From Alphaproteobacteria bacterium (GTDB lineage: Bacteria; Pseudomonadota; Alphaproteobacteria; MPNO01; UBA830), in assembly GCA_022822405.1 (NCBI GenBank), contig JAJEBT010000064.1:1-64000 (forward strand): a stretch of DNA of 64,000 nucleotides, read 5' to 3'. Under the pieces are notes generated by a model, which saw only the letters and a program-made list of their open reading frames with translations, was not told the origin of the DNA and made no database searches. Numbering within the stretch: the stretch's first letter is position 1; every line of letters begins with the position of its first letter. Position numbers and translations under genes: made by a program. Shown here in pieces: positions 8,411-18,271 of the stretch.

Positions 8411-10519
8411 CTATGCGGAACCCACGACCGCGAGCAGCAGCAGCGCCACGATGTTGATGATCTTGATCATCGGATTGACGGCGGGACCGGCAGTATCCTT
8501 GTAGGGATCGCCGACGGTGTCGCCCGTGACCGAGGCGGCATGGGCGTCCGAACCCTTGCCGCCATGGTTGCCGTCCTCGATGAATTTCTTGGCGTTGTCC
8601 CAGGCGCCACCGCCTGAAGTCATGGACAGCGCCACGAACAGCCCGGTTACGATGGTGCCAAGCATCAGGGCGCCGAGCGTGGTCAGGGCAGCCGCCGCGC
8701 CGCCGATCAGATAGATCACGACATAGACGACGATCGGGGCCAGAACCGGTAGCAGTGAAGGCACGATCATTTCCTTGATCGCGGCCTTGGTGAGCAGGTC
8801 GACGGCCCGGCCGTATTCGGGTCGCGCCTCGCCCTCCATTATTCCCGTGATCTCCCGGAACTGGCGGCGCACCTCGACTACTACGGCGGCAGCGGAGCGG
8901 CCAACGGCCATCATGCTGAGCGAGCCGAACAGGTAGGGAAGGAGGCCGCCGATGAACAGGCCGATCACGACATAGGGGTCCTGGAGCTGGAACTGGACGG
9001 TCGAGGCGATTTCGGGCAGGCGAATCTTGATTTCCTCGGTATAGGCTGCGAACAGCACCAGAGCAGCGAGGCCGGCGGAGCCGATTGCGTAGCCCTTGGT
9101 GACCGCCTTGGTGGTGTTGCCGACGGCATCGAGCGCGTCGGTGTGGTTGCGCACCTCTTCTGGCAGTTCCGCCATCTCTGCTATGCCGCCCGCGTTGTCG
9201 GTCACCGGCCCGTAGGCGTCGAGGGCGACGACCATGCCGGCGAGCGCGAGCATCGTGGTCGCCGCGATCGCAAGCCCATAGAGTCCGGCGGCGAAATAGG
9301 CGATCAGGATTCCGGCGGCGATGACGATGACCGGGAGCGCGGTCGCTTCCATCGAAACCGCGAGTCCCTGGATGACATTGGTGGCATGGCCGGTTTCCGA
9401 GGCCTTCGCGACGCTCCGGACGGGACGGTACTGGGTGCCGGTATAGTATTCCGTGATCCACACGATCAGGCCTGTCACACCAAGCCCGACCAGTCCGCAA
9501 TAGAGCAGGTGGCGGGGCTGTATCGTCTCGTCGCCGATAGCAATCTCGGCGGTGTAGCTGCCGAAGACCCAGTAGATGACCAGTGCGATCAGCACCCCAG
9601 AGATGACTGCGGAGGCGATGAAGCCCTTGTAGAGTGCTGCCATGATGTTGTTGCTGGCGCCCAGGCGGACGAAAAAGGTGCCAATGACCGATCCCACGAT
9701 GCAGACCGCGCCGATCAGCAGTGGCAAGAGAAGCATGGTTTCGCGGAGTTCACCGGAGAAGAATACCGCGCCGACGAGCATCGTCGCGACCACGGTGACG
9801 GCGTAGGTTTCGAAGAGATCCGCGGCCATGCCTGCACAATCGCCGACGTTGTCGCCGACGTTGTCGGCGATGACGGCCGCGTTGCGCGGGTCATCCTCGG
9901 GAATTCCGGCCTCGATCTTGCCGACGACATCGGCGCCGACATCGGCGCCCTTGGTGAAGATGCCGCCGCCGAGACGGGCGAAGATCGAAATCAGCGAGGC
10001 GCCGAAGCCAAGGGCAACGAGGCCTTCGAGAATGTGCCAGAGCCCGCTGGCCGACTCGGGGTCGAAGACACCGCGCAGAATGATGTAGTAGACGCTGACG
10101 CCGAGGAGTCCAAGACCGACCACCAGCATGCCGGTGACCGCGCCCGACTTGAAGGCGATGGCAAGTGCCGGGCCGAGGCCGCCGGTGCGGGCCGCGTCAG
10201 CGGTCCGCACGTTGGCGCGTACCGAAATGTTCATTCCGATATAGCCGGCGGCACCGGAAAGGATCGCGCCGATGAAGAAGCCGATGGCAGAATAGATACC
10301 GAGCAGCAGGCCGAGAATGATTCCGACGGCGATTCCCACCGCACCGATCGTCATGTACTGCCGGTTGAGATAGGCTGCCGCGCCTTCCTGAACGGCGCCG
10401 GCGATTTCCTGCATCCTGTCATTGCCGGCCGATGTCGCCAGCACGGAGCGGCTTGCGTACAGGCCGTAGAGCACGGCGAGGATGCCGCAGGCAATGACGA
10501 TCCAGTATCCTGTTTCCAT
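8411..10519 (-). CDS. hppA: Membrane-bound proton-translocating pyrophosphatase, K+-independent type
   Basis: 702 residues with about 16 membrane segments. The pyrophosphate site is visible in [19 protein letters not shown] and [20 protein letters not shown], and near the C-terminus in [14 protein letters not shown]. The enzyme couples PPi hydrolysis to proton pumping across the cytoplasmic membrane. The sequence [17 protein letters not shown] carries lysine where K+-dependent enzymes have alanine, so it should be K+-independent, as in Rhodospirillum rubrum. The ATG at 10519 is chosen because GAGGA lies eight bases upstream and [12 protein letters not shown] starts the first helix. Upstream in-frame codons are unconserved. 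Confidence 0.96.
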   Translation of the reverse strand: METGYWIVIACGILAVLYGLYASRSVLATSAGNDRMQEIAGAVQEGAAAYLNRQYMTIGAVGIAVGIILGLLLGIYSAIGFFIGAILSGAAGYIGMNISVRANVRTADAARTGGLGPALAIAFKSGAVTGMLVVGLGLLGVSVYYIILRGVFDPESASGLWHILEGLVALGFGASLISIFARLGGGIFTKGADVGADVVGKIEAGIPEDDPRNAAVIADNVGDNVGDCAGMAADLFETYAVTVVATMLVGAVFFSGELRETMLLLPLLIGAVCIVGSVIGTFFVRLGASNNIMAALYKGFIASAVISGVLIALVIYWVFGSYTAEIAIGDETIQPRHLLYCGLVGLGVTGLIVWITEYYTGTQYRPVRSVAKASETGHATNVIQGLAVSMEATALPVIVIAAGILIAYFAAGLYGLAIAATTMLALAGMVVALDAYGPVTDNAGGIAEMAELPEEVRNHTDALDAVGNTTKAVTKGYAIGSAGLAALVLFAAYTEEIKIRLPEIASTVQFQLQDPYVVIGLFIGGLLPYLFGSLSMMAVGRSAAAVVVEVRRQFREITGIMEGEARPEYGRAVDLLTKAAIKEMIVPSLLPVLAPIVVYVVIYLIGGAAAALTTLGALMLGTIVTGLFVALSMTSGGGAWDNAKKFIEDGNHGGKGSDAHAASVTGDTVGDPYKDTAGPAVNPMIKIINIVALLLLAVVGSA

Positions 10520-10918
10520 GATCGAGTTCCTCGTGTGAAGGGTCTTCGGGCTCCGGCAGGGAAGAGGGCATGGATTGTGCCGAAGGAGCCAGCCAAGATG
10601 CCGCGCAACATGCCAGAAGCGTTCCGGGAAGGCAACCGGCGCCGGATGGCGGACGCCCGCGCCGGCCACCGGAACTCCGGTCGGCGTGTCCGTCTCAGTG
10701 CCGGTTTCACATAAGGTTACACAGGGCATCAAAACTGCTAGGGTTCCGTGCGGAAGAAGCCGGATATCGGCGGTGGGACAACGGCAACGTGCCCGGCGCA
10801 GCGCGGTTTTGGGGACGGGCCGGTGGCGCGATCCGCTCAGCGCGTCCGGGGTTTTCCGGAACCCTTCCATGCCGGCTTGCGAGCGGCATTGAACTGAACA
10901 CGATCAGGAGAATTGATC
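10520..10918. other. Divergent intergenic region between hppA and dctP
   Basis: About 400 bases separate the divergent starts of hppA and dctP, so promoters for both should lie here. I see no convincing -35/-10 pairs and no conserved small gene. The dctP ribosome binding site (AGGAG at 10906-10910) is at the right end. The open frames in this stretch are extensions or shadows of hppA. Confidence 0.4.
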
Positions 10919-11929
10919 ATGAATCTGACTCTTCGGAAACTGGCTGCGGCGGGTGCTGCGGCCGTAGCCGCCGCAGCGTTGGCGCTGCCGGGGCATGCGG
11001 CGGAGGAGCTGAAGGTCTCGACGGCCCTCGGTGAAAAGCACGACCAGAGCAAGGCCTTCTTCACGACTTTCATGGACGTGATGAAGAAGGACGAAAGCGT
11101 GGTGAAGCTCAAATATATCGGTGGCCCCGAAGTGACGCCCAACCGGAAGCAGGGCGCTGCAATGAAGCGCGGCCTGATCGACATCATCATGTCGCCGACG
11201 ACCTACTACGCGAACATGGTGCCCGAGGCGCGGCTTACCGGCATTTCCAACGTGTCGCCGCAGGAATGGCGCAAGAACGGCGGCTTCGATCTCATGTCCA
11301 AGGTATGGGCGGAAAAGCTCAACGCCGTGATTCTCGGCTGGGGCAACTACTACGGCTACAATCAGTTCTTCATCTGGCTCAAGGACAAGCCGAAGCCGAG
11401 CAAGGTCACCGGCCTCGACCTAAAGGGGCTGAAGATGCGCACCACGCCTCTTTACACCCCGTTCTTCAGGGCAATGGGCGCCACGACCAAGAACATCGCG
11501 CCGGCCGAGGTCTACACCGCTCTTGAGCGCGGCGTGGTCGACGGTCTTGCATGGCCCGAGGGCGGCGTCGCCTTCCGCGGATGGCAGAAATTCATCAAGT
11601 TCCGTGTGGGTCCGGGCTTCTTCCGCTCGACCACGATGGCGACCATGAACAAGACCAAGTTCGACAAGCTGCCGAAGAAGGCGCAGGAACAGCTGGTTGC
11701 AGCCGGCCTGAACTACGAGAACACGTCGGGCGAACTTCTGAACAAGCTTGCCGTGATCGACAACGCCAAGGTATTCAAGGCCGGGGTCGAGGACTACACC
11801 CTTCCCGGTGAGTACGGGAAGGCTTTCACGAGCACGATCCTCAACGCTAACTGGGGTGATGCCGAGAAGCGGAAATTCAGCGTCGATTTCAAGCTCCTGA
11901 AATCGAAGATGTACAAGGCCGGCAGCTGA
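10919..11929 (+). CDS. TRAP transporter solute-binding protein (DctP family)
   Basis: 336 residues with an N-terminal Sec signal (MNLTLRKLAAAGAAAVAAAA, cleaved near PGHAAEE). It has the DctP-family features ETYTALERGVVDG-like (EVYTALERGVVDGLAWPEGG) and GLKMRTTPLYTPFFRAMGA, which contains the arginine that usually clamps a carboxylate ligand. The protein is periplasmic and delivers an organic acid to the DctQM permease. The ATG at 10919 is eight bases after AGGAG; a TTG six bases earlier is too close to it. The matching dctQ and dctM genes are on the opposite strand, convergent with it. A strong terminator follows. Confidence 0.9.
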   Translation: MNLTLRKLAAAGAAAVAAAALALPGHAAEELKVSTALGEKHDQSKAFFTTFMDVMKKDESVVKLKYIGGPEVTPNRKQGAAMKRGLIDIIMSPTTYYANMVPEARLTGISNVSPQEWRKNGGFDLMSKVWAEKLNAVILGWGNYYGYNQFFIWLKDKPKPSKVTGLDLKGLKMRTTPLYTPFFRAMGATTKNIAPAEVYTALERGVVDGLAWPEGGVAFRGWQKFIKFRVGPGFFRSTTMATMNKTKFDKLPKKAQEQLVAAGLNYENTSGELLNKLAVIDNAKVFKAGVEDYTLPGEYGKAFTSTILNANWGDAEKRKFSVDFKLLKSKMYKAGS

Positions 11930-11951
11930 TCGCCGGATCCCTTGGAACTGC

Positions 11952-11980
11952 GGCGCCGCCTTCGGGCGGCGCCTTTTCTT
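11952..11980 (+). terminator. Rho-independent terminator after dctP
   Basis: A perfect 9-bp GC stem (11952-11960 with 11965-11973), a TTCG tetraloop at 11961-11964 and a T-rich tail from 11974. It begins 22 bases after the dctP stop. The T tract lies only on the plus-strand side, so it should end dctP transcription and not that of dctQM. Confidence 0.92.
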
Positions 11981-12144
11981 TGGGCGGTGCCGATTCGTCT
12001 GCGCCGCGTTCCCCGGCAAGCGATTTCAGGCCCGGGCGCCTTCCTGTTGCGCCCGTTCCATCTTTCCCGGCAGGGATCAGGCCGCAAAGATTCGGCAGTC
12101 CGGCAGTGGACGTCTCTTGCCGGTCCCGTGTGGGGCGTGCGGGC

Positions 12145-13452
12145 CTACATCAGGCTCGGCAGCCAGAGCGCAAGGCCGGGCCACAGGATCAGGATGATGA
12201 TCAGGATGGTGTCGCAGACCAGGAAAGGGAACGCCGCCTTGGCCACCTCGATGAGGCTCGTTCCCTTCGGTGCAACCCCCAGCATGACATATAAGAGAAG
12301 CCCAAAGGGCGGCGTCGTTCCCGCCATCTCGATCGTGATCAGGACGAAGAGCCCGTACCAGATCAGGTCAAAGCCCAGCGCGTGAGCCAGGGGGAAGAAG
12401 ATCGGCACCGTGATCAGCATCATCGATGTCGCGTCCATGAACATGCCGAGCAGAATCAGTACGCAGAACATCAGGAACAGGATCGCGAGCCGGTGAAGCT
12501 CGTAGCTCGTCACCCATTCGATCAGGCCGCGGCTGGCGCCCGAATAGGAGAGCATCTGGCTGAACACGGTCGAATTCATGATGATGAAGAACACCATGGC
12601 GGCGACGCGCACGGTTGCCTCGACCGAGACCGAGACGGACTTGGGGCGGAGCGACCGGAAGGCCACGGCGAGCAGCATGACGCCGAGCACGCCGCAGGCT
12701 GCCGCTTCCGTAGGCGTCGCGATGCCGAACACGATGAAGCCGACGACCATGAACACCACGAGGCTCATCGGAACGATGTTGGTCAGGACAAGGCGGAGCC
12801 TCGTACCGATGTTCATGGGCTCGACGTCATAGGCGGGAGCGGAGCCGGGGTTGCGGATGATCTGAAGCGTGATCATGGCGGCGTAGAGCCCGGCGAGCAC
12901 GAATCCGGGCAGGAACCCGGCGACCAGCAACCTTCCGACGTCGATCTCGGCGATCGCGGCGAGCAGCACCCCGAGGGCCGAGGGTGGAATGATCATGGCG
13001 AGGCCGCCGGTGCCGAGGATCGGTCCCATCGACATCTTCTTGCTGTAGCCGCGCCGCGCCATTTCCGGGACCAGCAGCGAGCCGAGCATGGCGGTATTTG
13101 CCATCGACGACCCGGTCAGGGTGGAGAAGATCGAGCCGCCCGCCACCGTCAGGTAGCAGAGGCGCCCGGGCAGCCGTCCGAAGATCGCGTCGAGCCCGTC
13201 GAAGACCTTGATCGCGAGGCCGGTGTGAAAGAACAGCGATCCCATGAGGATGAACATCGGTACCGGGCCAAGCACGAAGCGCGAGATCAGCTGGGTCGAA
13301 TTGTCAACGACCTGGATCAGGCCGCTTGAGCCGGCGAAGATCAGCACGGCGAGGAAGTTGGTCATGATGAAGGAGAACGCGACCGGCACGCCGATCGCCA
13401 TGAAGCTGATGACCATCCCAAGAAGAAGGGCGAAGGCCCAGTACCACTCCAT
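12145..13452 (-). CDS. dctM: TRAP transporter large permease (DctM family)
   Basis: 435 residues, almost entirely hydrophobic, with about 12-13 membrane segments. Family motifs include TLTGSSMANTAMLGSLLVPEM, the GTGGLAMIIPPSALG re-entrant region and GTTPPFGLLLYVML near the C-terminus. DctM is the ion-driven transport subunit in the inner membrane. The start at 13452 lies two bases after the dctQ stop and has GAGGGG upstream, so translation is probably coupled. A longer frame running to 14064 is a shadow over dctQ. Confidence 0.93.
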   Translation of the reverse strand: MEWYWAFALLLGMVISFMAIGVPVAFSFIMTNFLAVLIFAGSSGLIQVVDNSTQLISRFVLGPVPMFILMGSLFFHTGLAIKVFDGLDAIFGRLPGRLCYLTVAGGSIFSTLTGSSMANTAMLGSLLVPEMARRGYSKKMSMGPILGTGGLAMIIPPSALGVLLAAIAEIDVGRLLVAGFLPGFVLAGLYAAMITLQIIRNPGSAPAYDVEPMNIGTRLRLVLTNIVPMSLVVFMVVGFIVFGIATPTEAAACGVLGVMLLAVAFRSLRPKSVSVSVEATVRVAAMVFFIIMNSTVFSQMLSYSGASRGLIEWVTSYELHRLAILFLMFCVLILLGMFMDATSMMLITVPIFFPLAHALGFDLIWYGLFVLITIEMAGTTPPFGLLLYVMLGVAPKGTSLIEVAKAAFPFLVCDTILIIILILWPGLALWLPSLM

Positions 13453-13454
13453 GG

Positions 13455-13967
13455 CTACATCCCCTCGCGCACGTCGGTTCGGCTGCCGTACATGTCGTCG
13501 AAACCGAGGAAGAACCGCAGGAATTCGATCGCGAGAAGGAAAAAGGCGATGGGCATCGGCGCATACAGCCACCAGTTGAGCATCTCTATGCCGCGCTCGT
13601 CGATCTGCTCTGTCTCGAACGCCTCGAAGAAGAGAATGGTGGAGTAGTAGCAGAAGGCGCTGGAGCCGATGATGGCCACGAGATAGGCGAACCGGGCGGC
13701 AACCCTCTGCACGGACGCGGAAAAGAGCTGGGTGAGCGCGTCGATGAAGACATGGCCCTTGATGCGTGCGAGCCACGGCGCGCCGAGCATGCAGAACCAA
13801 AGCATGCCGTACTCCACGAAGCCGATCGTTCCCTGCCACGGCGAGATGTTGAGCAGGGTGGCGCCGACATCGAGTACGATCATCACGAAGATCATCAGCA
13901 CGACGAGGCCGGCGAGAAACTTGAGCGCATTCAGCAACCACATATGCGCCCTGGAGATCATTTGCAT
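13455..13967 (-). CDS. dctQ: TRAP transporter small permease (DctQ family)
   Basis: 170 residues with four predicted membrane helices: LKFLAGLVVLMIFVMIVLDV, GMLWFCMLGAPWLA, AYLVAIIGSSAFCYYSTIL and PMPIAFFLLAIEFL. The motif ARIKGHVFIDALTQLF between helices two and three matches DctQ. It is the accessory membrane subunit of the TRAP importer. The ATG at 13967 starts MQMISRAHMWLLNALK; a second Met two codons later is also possible because the Shine-Dalgarno is weak. It is followed directly by dctM, and preceded on the same strand by an MlaF-type ATPase gene. Confidence 0.88.
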   Translation of the reverse strand: MQMISRAHMWLLNALKFLAGLVVLMIFVMIVLDVGATLLNISPWQGTIGFVEYGMLWFCMLGAPWLARIKGHVFIDALTQLFSASVQRVAARFAYLVAIIGSSAFCYYSTILFFEAFETEQIDERGIEMLNWWLYAPMPIAFFLLAIEFLRFFLGFDDMYGSRTDVREGM

Positions 13968-14099
13968 TTCCGTTACGGCCCCTTCTGTCCGTTGCGGTGG
14001 CGTGCGGCCACCGCAGTGGCGCCCGATGCCGAGCAAGCCTAGCGCCCCGCCACGGCAATAACAATCGGCAGTCAACCCGACGGCGCTTGCGCGCGCCGC

Positions 14100-14879
14100 T
14101 CAGGCAGCCTCCATGGCGATCGGCCCGTCAGGATTCTGGTCGACGAACTGCCGGACATAGGCGTTATCGCTGTCGTCGAGTCCGGCTGCGTCGCCGGTCC
14201 AGACGACCCGACCCTCGTGCAGCATCGCAACCCGGTCGGCAAGCGCGCGGGCGCTTGCCATGTTGCTGGTGACCGTGATTGCGGTCGCTCCGAGCCTGCC
14301 GACGTTGTCCAGGATCAGGTCGGTGATGACGGTCGCGGTGACGGGATCGAGGCCCGCGGTGGGCTCGTCGAGGAGGAGGATATCGGGCATGTTGGCCATG
14401 GCCCTCGCGATTCCGACACGCTTTTGCATGCCGCCGGAGAGCTCCGCCGGGTACAGGAGCGCGACCTCCGCGCCGAGTCCGACATCGGCCAGGCGTGAGA
14501 CGGCGGCATCGATCGCATCGCTTCGCGACAGTCGCTCCGTCCGGCGGAGCAGAAATGTCACGTTCTCCCATACGCGCATGCTGTCGAACAATGCAGCGCG
14601 CTGGAACAGCATGCCGGTTTGGGCGAGGCCCTCCCGCGCTGGTCCGTCGAGGCCGACGCTCTCCCGGCCAGAGATCGCGATGCTGCCCGTCTCCGGCCTG
14701 AACAAGCCGATGATCGTCTTGAGCAGGACCGTCTTTCCCGAGGCGGACGGGCCGATGACGACCAAGTTCTCGCCTTCGGGCACGGCGAGGTCAATGCCGT
14801 TGAGGACCCGCTCGGGGCCGAACCATTTGGACACGTCCGAAAGTCGAATTCTGTCGGGTGCGCCTTCGTCTCGGTTCAT
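14100..14879 (-). CDS. ABC transporter ATP-binding protein, MlaF-like
   Basis: 259 residues. Walker A is GPSASGKTVLLK, the signature is LSGGMQKRVGIARAMA, Walker B is DILLLDEPTAGLDPV, and the switch region reads TVTSNMASA, lacking the usual switch histidine position seen as TH in many ABC ATPases. GMQKR and the GKTVLLKTIIGL context resemble MlaF/Ttg2A, which powers phospholipid transport between the membranes. No MlaE permease, MlaD or MlaC gene is adjacent, so this is an orphan ATPase here. The ATG at 14879 is preceded by CGGAGA at a distance of ten bases. It lies upstream of dctQ by 132 bases. Confidence 0.8.
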   Translation of the reverse strand: MNRDEGAPDRIRLSDVSKWFGPERVLNGIDLAVPEGENLVVIGPSASGKTVLLKTIIGLFRPETGSIAISGRESVGLDGPAREGLAQTGMLFQRAALFDSMRVWENVTFLLRRTERLSRSDAIDAAVSRLADVGLGAEVALLYPAELSGGMQKRVGIARAMANMPDILLLDEPTAGLDPVTATVITDLILDNVGRLGATAITVTSNMASARALADRVAMLHEGRVVWTGDAAGLDDSDNAYVRQFVDQNPDGPIAMEAA

Positions 14880-15164
14880 CGGCACGTGGTCTCCGAATTG
14901 ATTCGGAATTTTCTGCGCATGCGGCGCGGGGGTCGAGGCGACGCGCTCGGCGGCACCGGCGACCGTGTCGGAATACCCGCCACGCCCTGCAGGGTTTACC
15001 GATGCACGCGGAGCGTACCAGCTTTTGCGGCCTCCTTCATCCGCGCTGCACCGGACAGACCGACAGGTTTTGCCGCACCCGGCATGCGCGGAACCGGGAA
15101 TCGTACTATACCTGTGCTGCGGGTTCGGCCCTGCCGCCCGGATTAACAAAAACGCGGGGAACTC

Positions 15165-16211
15165 ATGTTCACGGATCGCATCGAAGGCAAGTGGATCGAG
15201 GCTTTCTGTTCCGTCTTCAGGTCATGCGGCCTGGCCACCGGCGACAGCGCCGCCATCCTTTCCGAAACCCAGTCGCGCGGCCTCAACGTACATCTCGCGG
15301 AACTGGCCCTGCAGAATCTTGGAGTACGCCCGTTCCACGTGCGCCTCGTGTCGCCCGCACAGGACGCGCCGGTTCCGGTGCGGTCGACCGGTGCGTCGGC
15401 GGCCGTCGACGGGCTGGCGCCCGTGGTGGCTGCTCTTCGCGAATCGACGATCGTGGTCGACTGCACGGTCGAGGGCATGCTCCATGCCCCGGAACTGCGG
15501 GAGATTCTTGGCGGCGGCGCCCGGCTGATGATGATTTCGAACGAACATCCCGATGTGTTGGAGAGGCTGGTCCCGGACCCGGCGCTGGAGCCGAAGGTGA
15601 AGACGGGCATCCGCCGACTCTCCGCGGCTGCGCGCATGACGGTGCGGTCGGAAGCCGGCACGGATCTAGAAATCAATATCCGCGATACCCGCGGCGCCGG
15701 CGTCTGGGGTTACTGCGCGAAACCGGGGCAGGTGGCGCACTGGCCAGGCGGGCTCGTGCTCTGTTTTCCGAAGCCCGGCACGGTCAATGGTACGCTGGTT
15801 CTTGATGCCGGCGATGTCAACCTCACCTTCAAGCGCTATCTGGAGAGCCCGGTAACGCTGACAATCGAGAACGACTACGTTGCTTCGATCGGTGGCGAAG
15901 GACTCGATGCCGATCTGTTCAGGAGTTACATCGCCGCATGGGGCGACCGCGAGGCATATGCCGTGTCCCATGTCGGCTGGGGGATGAACCCGGCCGCCCG
16001 CTGGGAGGCGCTCGCCATGTACGACAAGCGCGACGTCAACGGCACCGAGTTGCGCGCGTTTGCCGGCAACTTCCTCTACTCGACCGGGGCCAACGAAACC
16101 GCAGGGCGCTATACGCAGGGACATTTCGACCTGCCGCTCCGCAACTGCACGATCCGTCTCGATGACGAGGTCGTGGTTGAAGCCGGCGAGCTTTGCGGAG
16201 AGCTTGCATGA
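15165..16211 (+). CDS. 2,5-dihydroxypyridine 5,6-dioxygenase-like protein (NicX / M29-fold)
   Basis: 348 residues, the length of NicX. NicX is an Fe(II) extradiol-type dioxygenase with an M29 aminopeptidase-like fold that opens 2,5-dihydroxypyridine to N-formylmaleamate. Pseudomonas NicX binds iron through two histidines and an aspartate near 265, 318 and 320. Here H269 (VSHVGWGMN), H320 and D322 (GHFDLPLR) match in order and spacing. The next gene is an alpha/beta hydrolase overlapping by four bases, the class of NicD, the following enzyme in nicotinate breakdown. This pairing strengthens the NicX call, but a related N-heterocycle or another ring is possible. GGGGA precedes the ATG by five bases. 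Confidence 0.72.
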   Translation: MFTDRIEGKWIEAFCSVFRSCGLATGDSAAILSETQSRGLNVHLAELALQNLGVRPFHVRLVSPAQDAPVPVRSTGASAAVDGLAPVVAALRESTIVVDCTVEGMLHAPELREILGGGARLMMISNEHPDVLERLVPDPALEPKVKTGIRRLSAAARMTVRSEAGTDLEINIRDTRGAGVWGYCAKPGQVAHWPGGLVLCFPKPGTVNGTLVLDAGDVNLTFKRYLESPVTLTIENDYVASIGGEGLDADLFRSYIAAWGDREAYAVSHVGWGMNPAARWEALAMYDKRDVNGTELRAFAGNFLYSTGANETAGRYTQGHFDLPLRNCTIRLDDEVVVEAGELCGELA

Positions 16212-16984
16212 CTGTGGTTCCCGATTGCACCGTGCGCGGGGACGGGGATGTCGTGCTGTTTCTTCACGGTGTCGGCGGCGATGCGGCAAGCTGGCGCCCG
16301 CAGCTCGAACACTTCTCGCGGGACGGCTGCGCCGCGGCATGGGACATGCCGGGTTACGGCGGAAGCAGGCTCGAGGGCGACATGTCCTTTCCCGCGCTGT
16401 CCGATGCCTTGGCCACGCTTCTCGACGCACGGGGATGGGAAAGGGTCCATCTCGTCGGTCATTCGATGGGCGGAATGGTTGCCCAGGAATTTGCCGCAAC
16501 CCGTCAGGACCGCCTTTCCTCGCTCGTCCTGTCGGCCACCAGTTCTGCCTTTGGACGCGCTGACGGCGCCTTCCAGAAACAGTTCGTCAGGGATCGGCTC
16601 GAGCCACTCGACAGGGGCGCGACGATGGCCGACCTTGCGGACGAGTTGGTGAACGAAATGATGGGCGCGTCGCCCGATCCGGATGGGCGGAATATCGCGT
16701 GGCGGTGCATGGCGGGGGTGTCCGAGGCAACCTATCGCGCGGCGATCGCCTGTATCGTGACTTTCGACCGCAGAGACAATCTGTCCCGTATTGAGGTCCC
16801 CGCTCTGGCGATCGCGGGGGAACAGGATCGCAACGCGCCGCCGGCGATGATGGAGAGAATGGCGTCGCGCATCGCAGGGTGCAGGTATGTCTGCCTGTCC
16901 GGCCTCGGCCATCTCGCCAATCTCGAGGATCCGCCGGCCTTTAACGCCGTTCTGGAGGATTTTCTCGCAGCCGTGCGGTCCTGA
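16208..16984 (+). CDS. Alpha/beta hydrolase, NicD-like
   Basis: 258 residues with the alpha/beta hydrolase triad: nucleophile S86 in VGHSMGGM, D207 in GEQDRNAP and H235 in GLGHLANLE. The oxyanion segment is FLHGVGGDAASW. NicD, the N-formylmaleamate deformylase of nicotinate degradation, has this fold. The position directly after a NicX-like gene, with an ATGA overlap, suggests it hydrolyses that enzyme's ring-opened product. Identity with NicD cannot be proved from motifs alone, since this fold also includes esterases and C-C hydrolases. Confidence 0.72.
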   Translation: MTVVPDCTVRGDGDVVLFLHGVGGDAASWRPQLEHFSRDGCAAAWDMPGYGGSRLEGDMSFPALSDALATLLDARGWERVHLVGHSMGGMVAQEFAATRQDRLSSLVLSATSSAFGRADGAFQKQFVRDRLEPLDRGATMADLADELVNEMMGASPDPDGRNIAWRCMAGVSEATYRAAIACIVTFDRRDNLSRIEVPALAIAGEQDRNAPPAMMERMASRIAGCRYVCLSGLGHLANLEDPPAFNAVLEDFLAAVRS

Positions 16985-16999
16985 CGGCAGGAGGTGGAC

Positions 17000-18271
17000 A
17001 TGGAAACCAGCAAGCAGGCCGGATCCGACGATGGGGGGCGGACGGCGTCCAGGGCGGAATGGGGCCGCCTTGCCGGCAATCGGGACGCGATCGAAGGCGT
17101 AATCCGCGCGCTCGGCCAGGAGAAGTTCGCCCCGCGCGCGGCCCGCTACGACGAGGAGGCGTCATTTCCGTTCGAAAACTATGATGACATGCGCGAGGCT
17201 GGCATCCTCGCGATGACGGTGCCGGAGCGCCACGGTGGGCTCGGCATGGAATACGAGGCGTACGGGCTGCTCGCCGCTGAGATGGGGCGCTGGTGCGGAG
17301 CGACGGCGCTGACCTACAACATGCATGCCTGCACCCCGTTATGGACAGGCCACATCGCGGACGATCTCGACATGCCGGCCGGCGACCGGCGTCGGCACGG
17401 GGAGAACCGGGCACTCCATTTCTCACGCATCGTCGACGATGGCGCGATATTCGCGCAACCGTTCTCCGAGGGATCTGCGGCAGCGGCGGGAAAGGCGCCG
17501 TTTGGTACGCTGGCGGCGAAGGTGGATGGCGGCTGGCTCCTCAACGGCCGCAAGATCTTCGCGTCGCTGTCGGGCGCGGCGACCTACTACGGCGTTCTGT
17601 GCACCGAGGACAAGCCCGAGAAATCTGTGCGGGACACGCTTTTCATGGCGGTGCCGGCGGACGCGGAGGGTGTGTCCATCGTCGGGCCGTGGGATCCCGT
17701 CGGCATGCGCGCGACGGTGTCGCGAAACCTCGTCATGGAGGACGTGTTCATCCCGGACGAGCAGATGCTCATGCCCCGTGGTGTCTACCACCAGGCGGCG
17801 CGCAGGTGGCCGCACATGTTCCTGACGCTCTGCCCTACCTATATGGGCATCGCGCAGGCGGCTTACGATTTCACTGTCTCCTATCTTCGCGGCGAGATCG
17901 AAGGCATTCCCGTCAAGCGCCGCATGTATCCGACCAAGCAGATCACCGTGGCCGAGATGTGGATCAAGCTGCAACAGGCATGGGCCATCTTCCGCCAGGC
18001 TCTGTCCGAGGCCCGCGTCGATCCGCCGAAAGCAGACCGCCTCCGGGCCTATGCCGCACAGTACACTGTCATGGAAACCGCCAATGACATGTGCCGACTT
18101 GCGATCCGCACCTGCGGCGGCCAGTCGATGCTCAAGTCCCTGCCGCTGGAGAGACTTTACCGCGATTCACGACTGGGATCGCTCATGCTTCCGTGGACGG
18201 CGGAGCTCTGTCTCGACCGGCTGGGCCGCGAAACGCTCTACGAGCCCGGCGAAGCGGACGACCACGCATGA
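17000..18271 (+). CDS. Acyl-CoA dehydrogenase family protein with atypical active site
   Basis: 423 residues with the three-domain acyl-CoA dehydrogenase layout: an N-terminal helical part with MTVPERHGGLGM, a middle beta domain with GWLLNGRKIFASLSGAA, and a C-terminal helical part with RTCGGQSMLKSLPLERLYRD. In classical members the catalytic glutamate sits about nine residues after this R-D pair (YEGT). Here the segment reads SLMLPWTAE, placing Leu (about residue 397) at that position. It may therefore be a flavin oxygenase or another branch of the superfamily. AGGAGG lies five bases before the ATG at 17000. It overlaps the ligase gene by four bases. Confidence 0.75.
   Translation: METSKQAGSDDGGRTASRAEWGRLAGNRDAIEGVIRALGQEKFAPRAARYDEEASFPFENYDDMREAGILAMTVPERHGGLGMEYEAYGLLAAEMGRWCGATALTYNMHACTPLWTGHIADDLDMPAGDRRRHGENRALHFSRIVDDGAIFAQPFSEGSAAAAGKAPFGTLAAKVDGGWLLNGRKIFASLSGAATYYGVLCTEDKPEKSVRDTLFMAVPADAEGVSIVGPWDPVGMRATVSRNLVMEDVFIPDEQMLMPRGVYHQAARRWPHMFLTLCPTYMGIAQAAYDFTVSYLRGEIEGIPVKRRMYPTKQITVAEMWIKLQQAWAIFRQALSEARVDPPKADRLRAYAAQYTVMETANDMCRLAIRTCGGQSMLKSLPLERLYRDSRLGSLMLPWTAELCLDRLGRETLYEPGEADDHA

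Noticed and set aside
9143-10714. Long plus-strand open frame (523 codons) opposite hppA
   Set aside because: It is the antisense shadow of the proton pyrophosphatase; composition is charged and low-complexity with no family match.
12382-13329. 315-codon plus-strand frame opposite dctM
   Set aside because: His/Asp/Glu-rich antisense of a membrane protein, a known artefact.
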